The notes beneath the pieces are model-generated. The model had not been told where the DNA came from. It did no database searches and was given only the letters and a program-made list of their open reading frames with translations. From contig NZ_MWQE01000006.1 in the NCBI RefSeq assembly GCF_002210285.1, positions 1 to 64,000 of the forward strand: a stretch of 64,000 nucleotides of DNA, in the 5' to 3' direction. Origin of the DNA: Fibrobacter sp. UWR2. GTDB lineage: Bacteria; Fibrobacterota; Fibrobacteria; Fibrobacterales; Fibrobacteraceae. The position numbers and the translations under genes are program-made. This document shows positions 11,855-20,320 of the stretch, piece by piece; position 1 is the first letter of the stretch; each line of letters starts with the position of its first letter.

Positions 11855-11992
11855 ATGGAAAACGAAATGAAACAGAAAAAAGAATATGTGGCTCCAGAAA
11901 TGGAAGAAATCCGTCTTAATTTTGGCGCATGCCTGTTGCAAAATAGCGAAGAATCGGACGAGCCGAATTCGTGGGGTGGCGAGTTGGACTAG
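11855..11992 (+). CDS. Small acidic peptide with YVAPEMEEIRL motif
   Basis: A 45-codon gene 13 bp after the giant pseudogene and in the same direction. AGGGAGG at 11841-11847 is a near-perfect ribosome site 7 bp before ATG. The peptide is lysine-rich at the start, then has YVAPEMEEIRL, a GACLLQ centre, and a Ser/Glu/Asp-rich tail ending WGGELD. I recall similar small K-x-Y-x-x-P-x-x-E peptides in Bacteroidota and Fibrobacter genomes, usually unannotated and often near surface proteins; that is recollection, not a search. No signal peptide or membrane segment is visible. The layout (leader-like front, single Cys, acidic Gly-rich end) resembles a modified-peptide precursor, but no maturation enzyme is adjacent. 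Function unknown. Confidence 0.7.
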   Translation: MENEMKQKKEYVAPEMEEIRLNFGACLLQNSEESDEPNSWGGELD

Positions 11993-12015
11993 CATAATCT
12001 GACTTGCAAAAGAAA

Positions 12016-12043
12016 GGCGCCTCGTGTAAACGGGGCGCTTTTT
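12016..12043 (+). terminator. Terminator after the small peptide gene
   Basis: GCGCCTCG (12017-12024) pairs with CGGGGCGC (12031-12038), with one G-T wobble and a TGTAAA loop, and is followed by five T. It resembles the terminator at 20236-20261 after the intact ABC-F gene, which fits the duplication described for this region. Confidence 0.85.
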
Positions 12044-12061
12044 GTATAAAAAATATTTAAT

Positions 12062-12158
12062 CTATATCGGGTATTTATCTTTCGCGGCTTCGAGTTCGGC
12101 GCTGGGGACCCTGTCTTCATAATCATCGAGAGTGTCTAGGAGGCTCTCGATGGTTTCT
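12062..12158 (-). pseudogene. Remnant of a second ABC-F ATPase gene
   Basis: Read on the minus strand, these bases encode ETIESLLDTLDDYE, then a short junction (DRVP), then SAELEAAKDKYPI and a stop. The intact ABC-F protein encoded at 20321-22189 has ESIESLIDALEDYE after its second Walker B motif and ends exactly SAELEAAKDKYPI. About 165 intervening residues and the whole N-terminal part are missing. An internal deletion in a former copy explains this best. Orientation matches the intact gene, and the scrap lies just before the second CUB/InlB gene. Confidence 0.82.
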
Positions 12159-12185
12159 TATTTGAAAATAAATGTTGACGGATAC

Positions 12186-12214
12186 TTGACTTTCCTTTTT
12201 GATTGCTATAGATT
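12186..12214 (+). promoter_or_regulatory. Promoter of the intact CUB/InlB gene
   Basis: TTGACT (12186-12191), a 17-bp spacer and TAGATT (12209-12214) lie 54 bp before ATG 12263. Layout and spacing match the promoter of the broken paralogue. Confidence 0.6.
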
Positions 12215-12262
12215 TATTATGATGTTTGCAAAAGCAGCCTATTTAAAAAAGGTAGGTCGGAC

Positions 12263-15200
12263 ATGAAAACAAGATTTCATGTGTTTTTCCTGTTATGCCT
12301 GTTTTTTGCTCTCGTTGTGACGGCGAGTGCAAGGCAACTGACTTTACTGACGGATTCGGAGTCCGGCAAAAAGTATGTCAAAATGCCTGTAACAGGGACC
12401 GACACTCTTATTCTCGATGAAGCCGTCTCGTTCCAGGTGTACGACGACGGTGGAAAAGACGAAGAGTACAGTAATGATGCGGACGCTTATCTTGTCTTGA
12501 TTGCTCCTACAGGGAAGAAGTTCGAGTTAAACGGTTCGCTTACATCGGAGAGCGGCTATGACTACCTGACTATTTACGAAGGCGACCTGGAAACGGGAAA
12601 CCGTCTTCTGGACAGTGCGGACGGTTTCGTGGAGTTTGGGCCGCTTTCCAGTACGGGTAACGAGATAAAGCTGTATTTTCATTCGGACGGGGGCAGTACC
12701 AATTCGGGTATAGATATTGTTGTCGATTTTCCGGATCCGAGCGTGCCGCATTCCCTGGAGGTTCTTGCTGCCGACGGGGGAAGCCTAGTTAGCAACAAGA
12801 GTTCGGCTCTACGGGGTGATACCGTCCTGTTGACTGCGACTCCGGATTCGAGATATGTCCTTTGGAATGTGAATGCAACTAATGCGTGGGGAAAATCCGT
12901 AAAGGTCAATGGCGGAAAATGGTATTCGGGCAACACTGCTACTTTGACGATGCCCTATTCGGATGTTTCCGTGACGCCGGAGTTTGCACTAATAAACGAT
13001 GTCGCGTACGACCTCTCTCTAAACATGCCTAAAGAAGGAACGTTCACGGCCTTTATCCCGGCAGAAGTAGATTCGTTCTGGGTCTACGACGATGGTGGCG
13101 AGTACGATTACTACTCTGAGGATGCAAACGGAAATATCGTATTGAAGGCTCCCGAAAATCACGCCCTGCTGCTGACGGGTTATGTCTGGCTCAATCCGAA
13201 CTGTGCCGGGTTCACGGTATACGATGGTGCTGCTTTGGTGGGAAAGGTCTTGTTTGAGTCTAATACGAGCTATTCCTATGATATAGAGGCGTTGGCAAGT
13301 TCTTCAAACTCGATGACGATCCATTTCCATTCGGGTGAATGCTGGACAGATGGTGGATTGAATTTTAGAATCCTGAATCTGAATTTGAAAAAGAAGTTTG
13401 CGGTTCAGGTCAACGAGGCCGAAAATGGAACTGTCTCGACGAACAAGGCTACCGCGGCATTCAGCGAGAGCGTTACCCTGACGGCGACACCGGAAACGGG
13501 CTATCTCCTATGGAACATGGAGGTGACAGGCGCATCGGAATTCCCGGTCAAGATGGATGGTGGAAAGTGGTACTCGAATAATTCCGCGACAGTCTCGATG
13601 CCCTATGCCGATATTGAGGTTTCGCCCGAGTTCGTGAGCAAGACTACGGCCGAAGACGGGCTCTTTATAAATATGCCGAAGAATGGAACCCTCCAGGCGA
13701 CTATCCCGAATGGCGTGACCTCGTTCAAGGTTTTTGGCGATAAAGGCGAAGATAATTACACTTCTAGGGACGCGAACGGCAATCTCGTTTTGAAAGCTCC
13801 CGAAAACCACGTGCTGCTGGTGACCGGTTCTGCGTATCTCAGTTCGGAATGCGGCGAGTTGCTCTTCTACGAGGGCGAAGGGACGGGTGGCAAGATTCTG
13901 GAGAGCCAGGAGGAGGGCTCCGGGATAGGAACCGTAGCCAGTTCTGCAAACGTGATGACGGTGCATTTCGATGCGGGCTCGTGCTATGACTATTCTGAAC
14001 TCAACTTGCTGGTGAGGAGCATTAACCTTGCCTTGCCGCATACTATCCTGGCGATTGAAGTTGAAGGCGGGACTATAAGCACGAACAAGGCAAGCGCAAA
14101 GCATGGCGAGGTGGTAACCTTGACAGCAAGGCCGGAGTCGGGCTACATATTCAGCGGGTTGAGTGCTGTCGACAGTTACGGGTCAAAGGTGAAGTTCTCG
14201 TTTGACGGGAACATAGCGACGTTCGAGATGCCGCTTTCCGATGTGACCATCCAGCCGATATTCTCTGACAAGCTCTCTGCTGGCGATGGGCTCTTTATCA
14301 ATATGCCCACGCTGGGAACGAAGACCGTTACCATTCCTGACGCAGTGACGTCTTTCCGCGTGTATGACGATGGCGGCGAAAGCAACAACTACAGCAATTC
14401 TTCCGCTGGATACCTTACCATAACGGTTCCCGAAAATCGTATACTGCGCATGTCGGGCGATTTCATTGCAGAGGCGATGAAGGATTCGCTGTTTATCTAT
14501 GATGGGGAAAGAACCGGCAAGCTCCTGTGGAAAAATTACGTGGAGGAAAATGCCCGTATAAGGGAAATTGCTACTTCGGGCAATACGGTCACGCTCTACT
14601 TCAGGTCGAACGAAAGAAAAACGCATAGTGGACTCAGCTTGTATGTCGAAATCGTTGACGCGAAGGAATTGCGCGAGATATCTGTTTCTGATGACGAGAA
14701 TGGAACTATCTCTAGCGACAAGACTGAGGCTAGGTATGGCGAGACCGTTACGCTGACTGCGACGCCGCAGGCGGGCTATTTTGTATGGTATACGAATGTC
14801 ACGAACTGGTCGACGGACGAGTACTTGGATGTCTCCATGAATGGAAACAAGGCGACCTTCAAGATGCCCTATTCTGATGTGTATGCGTGGCCGACATTCA
14901 CGAACAAGCGCTCGATACAGGAAGGTCTCTATGTCGATATGCCGAATTTTGGAATGAGGACAATAAGTATTCCTGACGGCGTGACGTCTTTCAAGGTGTA
15001 TGACGATGGCGGGAAGGACAGTGACTATGGCTATAACGCCGATGGATATCTGGCCTTGACTGCCCCGCAGGGCTATGTCCTGTTGGTGAAGGGCACGATT
15101 GATGCCTATGGCCCGTACGATGCTTTGACAATCTTGGACGGAGCGGGTAGAGATGGCGAGGCCCTTCTGTATAGGGCCAGCGGGAACGGCACGGAGATCG

Positions 15201-18200
15201 ATCCGGTTGCCAGCACCGGCAGGAGCATGACGCTTTACTTCCACTCGGACGGCTCTTCGGTGACATCCGGATTGGATTTGGATGTGGAAGTCTTCGAGGC
15301 GACTACGGAGCATACGATAACGGTTGCTACGGTAGAGGGCGGAACAATGGTGGCCAGCGCCAAGAAGTCCGTCGCGGGCAAGACGATTACGTTGACCGCT
15401 TCTCCGGCAGACAATTATCTTCTGGATAGGGTGGCGGTTGTCGATGCGGACGGTGATTCTGTCTGGATGAGTGGCGGCCGGTGGTATCTGGGCAATGTCG
15501 CTACGATGGTGATGCCTTCCAAGAATGTCTCGGTGACGCCCGTGTTCACGGACAAGCTGACGAGCGAAGGGAACCTCCATATCGATATGCCTAGGAAGGG
15601 TATGGTCAAGGCGACCATCCCGGCCAATGTCTCGTCGTTCAAGGTCTATGATGACGGCGGTAAAGACGGGCCGTATAGCATCGGTGCCAAAGGAACTCTC
15701 GAATTGACGGCTCCCGAAGGTAAGGTCTTTGCGTTGACGGGAACCGTGACAAAGGACCACTATTGTTACCTTGGCGTTTTTGACGGGGATACCAATAAGA
15801 CGGTGCTTATATATGACTCGGAGCGGAATCAGGCGGTTAGTGTCGGGCCGGTTGTATCTACGGGCAACGTGCTGACTGTCCAGTTCCAGGTCGATAGCGA
15901 AGTCGCCCTGGATGGCCTTGACCTGACTGTTTCCGTCATCGATCCTCCGGTAGAACATTCCATAATGGTTGCCTCCGCAGAAGGGGGTGTCCTGGAATGT
16001 TACGAGGAAAAGGCCCTGATGGGCGAAAAAATACATCTCTATGCGTATCCCCAGGAAGGGTATGTTCTGGATAGCATCAAGGTGGAAGGCTCTAGCGGAG
16101 GTCTCGTAGAGGCGGAAAATGACTACTGGTATTCGGACAACAATTCCACCCGTTTCACGATGCCGGATGAAAATGTTGTGCTGACTCCGGTGTTCTCGAA
16201 GAAGACTTCTGCGGAAGACGGGCTGTATATCAACCTGCCGCTGGAGGGGGGGTTGGAGGCGGTAATTCCCTATAGCGTGACTTCGTTCATGGTATATGAC
16301 GATGGCGGCAAGAGCGGCAACTATGGAGACCGGGCTTACGGTTCTCTTGTCATGGTAGCATATGGCAGGCTGTTTGAAATCTCCGGTTCCATGGATACCC
16401 AGGCCTCTCACGATTCCGTGAAGATCTGCGATGCGGAATACGATTATAACTGTATTTTTGAAGGCTCTGGCAAACAGACCGATATCGGAACGTATTTCGG
16501 GACCAATTATTACATGAAGGTTGCCTTCCGTTCCGATGAAAGCGAAAACCGTTCGGGCTTCGCTTTCAGGGTGAACGTCCATGACGCCTCGGTTATGCAT
16601 GCGATAACGGTGGTCAACACGACTGGCGGTAGCGTAGAGTGCGATGTTGACAGTTCCCTGCAGAATACGGATATTGCCCTGTCCATAGTTCCCGAGGACG
16701 GATATATCCTGGATAGCCTTGCGGTTGTAAGCGGCTTGGGGGATACATTGCAATTGCAGGGAGGGCACTGGTATTCTGGCGATACGGCCTGGTTCAGGAT
16801 GCCCTATGCCGATGTGACGGTCACGCCGAGTTTCAAGAAGAAACATACCGCGGAAGACGGCCTTTTCATCGATATGGTTGAAAATATGTGGACGGAGGTC
16901 ATTATTCCCAAGTGTGTCACCTCGTTCAAGGTTTATGACCATGGCGGCAAGGATGGCGATTATGGTAATTTGAGTTATTCGACTTTCGACGCCCTTAGGT
17001 TGATTGCCGCCGAAGGATATGTCATGCAGGTGACGGGAAGCATGAATACCGCGCAGAACAGTGACTACCTGTACATTTACGATGGCGGTGACAATGTCGA
17101 GGAGAATCTCTTGCTGCAAACGAGCGGTGAATCTACCGATATCGGTTCATATTCGACGACAAATCATACCATGCTCATTACTATTGAATCGCAATATTCA
17201 GTTAAGCCCGGTTTTGAACTGACGGTGAATGTCGAAGAAGCGAAGAAGCATTCCATAACCATTGCCGGTGTTACTGGAGGCTCGGTGGAGAGCGACAAGG
17301 CCGAGGCCATAATTGGGGATACGATTCATTTGACGGCCTCGCCGCTTGAGGGTTACCTGCTGAACAGGATAAGCGTGGTGGACGCCCAAGGGAAAAGGAT
17401 AAATGTGACCGGAGGTTCCTGGATTACGGACATGACGGCTTCGTTTGTCATGCCTGCAGAAGATGTGGTGGTGACCTGTGATTATACCAACAAGTGGACT
17501 GCCGCGGGCGGGCTCTTCGCCGAGATGCCGTTAAAGGGCGAAGTGTCCTTTGAAATTCCGGAAGGCGTGACATCGTTCAAGCTCTACGACAATGGCGGCA
17601 AGGATTGGGATTACAGCAGGAGTGTCGACGGAACGTTAGAATTGATTGCACCTGAAGGCTATGTGTTTAAGGTGTCCGGTTCCTGGTCCCTGGGATACTA
17701 TTCCAGCTTCTATATCGAGGATGATGGCTATACCATTATGTATGGAAACTTCTATGCCGATGAGAATGAAGGGGCGCAGACCACCTTGTCCAATAAACTC
17801 AAGGTGCATTTCTATGCGGGTTCGTCTGTCGGCGAGGGCCTGGACTTTACCGTATCGGTCCTTCCGCAGAACGTGATAATAGCGAGATCTTATGACGGGA
17901 TGGTTGATTGCGACAATGTCTCTGCTACAGAGGGTGCCGAGGTATCCCTGACGGCGGAACCGGATGGCGACTATATACTCCACCATATCAGTGTGACGGG
18001 CCTGGATGGGGAAACTATAGAAATGAATGGTGGCAACTGGTATTCCAATAATTTTGCTACCTTCGCCATGCCTTCGCAGAAGGTGAATGTCGTGCCGAGC
18101 TTCGCTTATATCTATGACGATGATGTCGTCTATGAGATTGTAATGCCCAAGACCGGTACGATCAATGCTACGATACCCGATGGGATAAAGTCGTTCAAGG

Positions 18201-19354
18201 TCTATGACGACGGTGGCAGGGATGGCGATTACAGCAACGGTGCTGCAGGATTCCTTGTAATGAGTGCTCCGGAGGGCTATGTTTTCGAGGTGACGGGAAG
18301 CGTGGTCACGGAGCGTGACGGGGATGTCTTTGTCGCCTATGATGGCGACCGCGACGGAAAGGAACTTTTCAGGGCGAGCGGGGAACAGTCGGATGTGGGT
18401 TTCCATATCAGCAGCGGCAATGTCATGACATTCTCGTTTGCTTCCAATACGAGCGAGAGCCTCGAGGGACTTAACCTGAATGTGGCGGTAGTCAAGGCAA
18501 GCACGATTACAAAGTATGCCGCGGTTACTGTTGTCCAGACGATTGATTCGACTATCGCTATTATCGATGGTGCATACCTTGGTGATGATACTATTGCAAT
18601 TCCTGATGATATCGATGTCGATGCGGTCGTGTACAATCGTTCGTTCTCGACCAGCGGGTATTCCACTATCACCCTGCCGTTCGATATTGATGGGTATAAT
18701 GTCGGTGGCTGGAGTGCGGTGCTTGAGTTTGTGGGCATTGGCCTTGACGAAAGGGGTAACAAGATGGTGCGCATGAAGTATGCGTGGTGCGATACGTGCT
18801 ATTCACTTGATGGCTCGCTCAAGGCTTACACTCCCTACATAGTCCGTCTAACCGGTGAAAATCTTTCGTTCTATGGTTCGACAACCCTGAAAGCGACCGA
18901 GGAGCCGATTGTCCGTCAAGGCGATTGGGAATTCCGCGGCACACTGTCGAAGACGCAGTGGAATGTGGGCGATCCCGAACTTGGGTATATCTGGGGATTC
19001 TCGGCAGACAAGACGCAGTCTATCAATATAGGCGACTTTGTACGGGCTGTTGATGGAACGATGGTTCGCCCGCTACGTGGCTATCTAGTTGAGAAAGCCT
19101 CCAACAAGTCTAGAAGATACGCGATTGATATGTATCGCGACCTGGGCGCGAAACCTGTAGAAGATACGCCTTACGAGCGGATGAAGGTTGTGCTTGTGGA
19201 AGATGGCGATGATGGCGTGGAACGCACGACTGTCATCGGGCATATCAATACCCGTACCGGCGAATTCAAGACGGAGCACACCTACGACCTCAAGGGGCGT
19301 AAGGTGAATGGCAGGCCGACGGCCCGCGGTGCTTATTACGGGAAAAGGCGCTAG
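12263..19354 (+). CDS. Giant secreted CUB / InlB-repeat surface protein (2363 aa)
   Basis: The signal peptide (MKTRFHVFFLLCLFFALVVTASA) is followed by ten CUB-like modules, recognisable by V-T-SFKVYDDGG, D-Y-L-x-x-Y-D-G and YFHSDGG...GLDL. Nine divergent InlB-B-like repeats alternate with them (H-x-I...GG-x-V-x-S-x-K, GE-x-VTLTA-P, ...MPYSDV-V-P-F). The last ~290 residues form a separate domain (YSTITLPFDIDG, WEFRGTLSKTQW, RTTVIGHINTRTGEF) ending YDLKGRKVNGRPTARGAYYG plus basic residues. The same C-terminal domain ends the broken paralogue and looks like an export or anchoring tail. CUB and InlB-B modules usually serve binding and spacing; adhesion to plant fibre or cells is inferred. GGTAGG precedes the ATG weakly. 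The gene meets the lipoprotein gene tail to tail with a 4-bp overlap. Confidence 0.88.
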   Translation: MKTRFHVFFLLCLFFALVVTASARQLTLLTDSESGKKYVKMPVTGTDTLILDEAVSFQVYDDGGKDEEYSNDADAYLVLIAPTGKKFELNGSLTSESGYDYLTIYEGDLETGNRLLDSADGFVEFGPLSSTGNEIKLYFHSDGGSTNSGIDIVVDFPDPSVPHSLEVLAADGGSLVSNKSSALRGDTVLLTATPDSRYVLWNVNATNAWGKSVKVNGGKWYSGNTATLTMPYSDVSVTPEFALINDVAYDLSLNMPKEGTFTAFIPAEVDSFWVYDDGGEYDYYSEDANGNIVLKAPENHALLLTGYVWLNPNCAGFTVYDGAALVGKVLFESNTSYSYDIEALASSSNSMTIHFHSGECWTDGGLNFRILNLNLKKKFAVQVNEAENGTVSTNKATAAFSESVTLTATPETGYLLWNMEVTGASEFPVKMDGGKWYSNNSATVSMPYADIEVSPEFVSKTTAEDGLFINMPKNGTLQATIPNGVTSFKVFGDKGEDNYTSRDANGNLVLKAPENHVLLVTGSAYLSSECGELLFYEGEGTGGKILESQEEGSGIGTVASSANVMTVHFDAGSCYDYSELNLLVRSINLALPHTILAIEVEGGTISTNKASAKHGEVVTLTARPESGYIFSGLSAVDSYGSKVKFSFDGNIATFEMPLSDVTIQPIFSDKLSAGDGLFINMPTLGTKTVTIPDAVTSFRVYDDGGESNNYSNSSAGYLTITVPENRILRMSGDFIAEAMKDSLFIYDGERTGKLLWKNYVEENARIREIATSGNTVTLYFRSNERKTHSGLSLYVEIVDAKELREISVSDDENGTISSDKTEARYGETVTLTATPQAGYFVWYTNVTNWSTDEYLDVSMNGNKATFKMPYSDVYAWPTFTNKRSIQEGLYVDMPNFGMRTISIPDGVTSFKVYDDGGKDSDYGYNADGYLALTAPQGYVLLVKGTIDAYGPYDALTILDGAGRDGEALLYRASGNGTEIDPVASTGRSMTLYFHSDGSSVTSGLDLDVEVFEATTEHTITVATVEGGTMVASAKKSVAGKTITLTASPADNYLLDRVAVVDADGDSVWMSGGRWYLGNVATMVMPSKNVSVTPVFTDKLTSEGNLHIDMPRKGMVKATIPANVSSFKVYDDGGKDGPYSIGAKGTLELTAPEGKVFALTGTVTKDHYCYLGVFDGDTNKTVLIYDSERNQAVSVGPVVSTGNVLTVQFQVDSEVALDGLDLTVSVIDPPVEHSIMVASAEGGVLECYEEKALMGEKIHLYAYPQEGYVLDSIKVEGSSGGLVEAENDYWYSDNNSTRFTMPDENVVLTPVFSKKTSAEDGLYINLPLEGGLEAVIPYSVTSFMVYDDGGKSGNYGDRAYGSLVMVAYGRLFEISGSMDTQASHDSVKICDAEYDYNCIFEGSGKQTDIGTYFGTNYYMKVAFRSDESENRSGFAFRVNVHDASVMHAITVVNTTGGSVECDVDSSLQNTDIALSIVPEDGYILDSLAVVSGLGDTLQLQGGHWYSGDTAWFRMPYADVTVTPSFKKKHTAEDGLFIDMVENMWTEVIIPKCVTSFKVYDHGGKDGDYGNLSYSTFDALRLIAAEGYVMQVTGSMNTAQNSDYLYIYDGGDNVEENLLLQTSGESTDIGSYSTTNHTMLITIESQYSVKPGFELTVNVEEAKKHSITIAGVTGGSVESDKAEAIIGDTIHLTASPLEGYLLNRISVVDAQGKRINVTGGSWITDMTASFVMPAEDVVVTCDYTNKWTAAGGLFAEMPLKGEVSFEIPEGVTSFKLYDNGGKDWDYSRSVDGTLELIAPEGYVFKVSGSWSLGYYSSFYIEDDGYTIMYGNFYADENEGAQTTLSNKLKVHFYAGSSVGEGLDFTVSVLPQNVIIARSYDGMVDCDNVSATEGAEVSLTAEPDGDYILHHISVTGLDGETIEMNGGNWYSNNFATFAMPSQKVNVVPSFAYIYDDDVVYEIVMPKTGTINATIPDGIKSFKVYDDGGRDGDYSNGAAGFLVMSAPEGYVFEVTGSVVTERDGDVFVAYDGDRDGKELFRASGEQSDVGFHISSGNVMTFSFASNTSESLEGLNLNVAVVKASTITKYAAVTVVQTIDSTIAIIDGAYLGDDTIAIPDDIDVDAVVYNRSFSTSGYSTITLPFDIDGYNVGGWSAVLEFVGIGLDERGNKMVRMKYAWCDTCYSLDGSLKAYTPYIVRLTGENLSFYGSTTLKATEEPIVRQGDWEFRGTLSKTQWNVGDPELGYIWGFSADKTQSINIGDFVRAVDGTMVRPLRGYLVEKASNKSRRYAIDMYRDLGAKPVEDTPYERMKVVLVEDGDDGVERTTVIGHINTRTGEFKTEHTYDLKGRKVNGRPTARGAYYGKRR

Positions 19355-20106
19355 CGCAGTTTACGGCTCTGGAATTCTTTGGGCATGGTCTCGAGTACCC
19401 ACTCGCCGCCCTGACAGATCTCGTAGCCGACTGAAGGTACGACCCTGGTTGCACCTTCATTTTCTGCAGTGCATTCCAGCACGGCTTCTTGCCAGCCGTT
19501 GCTGGTGCATTGTAGGGGGATTGTCCAGCCGATTATTACGCCGATATTGTCGGCGGAACATTCCATAATGTTCTCGAGCATCCATAGGCCTTTTGAGCAA
19601 TTCAGAAGCTCGATGACGTTTTCCGAGATGTACTCGACCTTATGGGCGTTTTCTGTACAAACGGGTTGCGCGCTGGAACTGGACGACTCGATGCTGCTGG
19701 ATGATTTTGCGCTGGAACTTGACTTCGCGGAGCTGGAGGAAAGTACGATGCTGGACGAGGAGGGTGTCTTTGAACTGGAAGAAAGTGCCTTGCTAGACGA
19801 CGACTTGGCGCTGGACGAGGATTTCGCACTACTCGAAGACCTTGCGCTGGAACTAGATTTTGCCTTGCTGGAGCTGGAAACGGATTTTTTTGAACTGGAG
19901 GAAATCGTCTTTGTGGAACTGGAAGAACCCTTCCTTGAACTGGAGGACGATACCTTGCTGGAACTGGATGAGACCTTTTGGGAGGAGGAGGTTAATCCTT
20001 CGTGTTCGTCGGGGCCGGCGCCCGTGCTGCTGTCATCGCAGGCAGAGAATGTAAGCCCCAATAGGGCGGACATGGTCAAGGCAGTTACGATTTTCTTGAT
20101 ATGCAT
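19351..20106 (-). CDS. Serine-rich-linker lipoprotein
   Basis: A 251-residue lipoprotein with lipobox LTFSAC near residue 23. A long low-complexity linker of serine runs broken by Lys/Ala spans about residues 38-150. A C-terminal domain of about 100 residues has several Cys (VCTEN, LLNCSKG, MECSADN, LQCTSNGW, LECTAEN, EICQGGEWV) in evenly spaced pairs. Serine linkers of this kind are a hallmark of Fibrobacter envelope proteins, where they may be glycosylated spacers. The C-terminal units (C-x-N-G-W / C-x-G-G-E-W) resemble short repeats seen in Fibrobacter lipoproteins; no enzymatic motif is visible. AAAGGTG precedes the start. Role unknown, probably cell surface. Confidence 0.8.
   Translation of the reverse strand: MHIKKIVTALTMSALLGLTFSACDDSSTGAGPDEHEGLTSSSQKVSSSSSKVSSSSSRKGSSSSTKTISSSSKKSVSSSSKAKSSSSARSSSSAKSSSSAKSSSSKALSSSSKTPSSSSIVLSSSSAKSSSSAKSSSSIESSSSSAQPVCTENAHKVEYISENVIELLNCSKGLWMLENIMECSADNIGVIIGWTIPLQCTSNGWQEAVLECTAENEGATRVVPSVGYEICQGGEWVLETMPKEFQSRKLR
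19675..19990. repeat. Low-complexity Ser-codon repeat tract
   Basis: Degenerate GGA/GCT/GAC-rich units, read as Ser codons on the minus strand, fill the linker of the lipoprotein gene. There are no regular spacers or conserved repeat units, so this is coding low complexity. Confidence 0.75.
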
Positions 20107-20235
20107 GGGGACACCTTTGGGGTTGATATCAATAAATATATATTAATCGCCCCAAAAAGCAAAGAAAATAGTGATAGAGTTTTTTTTGCGAAAAAGCGTG
20201 TGTCCCAGATGACGAACGAACGGTCTACAGTGAGC

Positions 20236-20261
20236 AAAAAGCGCCTCGTCTTAACGAGGCG
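20236..20261 (-). terminator. Terminator of the ABC-F gene
   Basis: Perfect 7-bp stem CGCCTCG (20242-20248) with CGAGGCG (20255-20261). Read on the minus strand it is followed by GC and five T. It lies 60 bp after the ABC-F stop; the rest of 20107-20320 is AT-rich and carries no gene I can support. Confidence 0.82.
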
Positions 20262-20320
20262 TGTTTGCGAGAGTGAGCGCATGCCGGAGTAATTTAACAC
20301 CGGGGTGTAGCGCGAACGGT

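Noticed and set aside
11855-12060. Complete modified-peptide (RiPP) cluster
   Set aside because: A precursor-like peptide is present, but no radical SAM, cyclodehydratase, protease or exporter is adjacent; YgiQ at 52 kb is unrelated.
14183-17119. Long open frame (978 codons) antisense to the intact CUB/InlB gene
   Set aside because: It is a by-product of codon bias and repeated modules on the other strand; no start signal, signal peptide or recognisable domain.
19675-19990. CRISPR-like or satellite repeat
   Set aside because: Units are irregular Ser codons inside a coding frame, without constant repeats or spacers.
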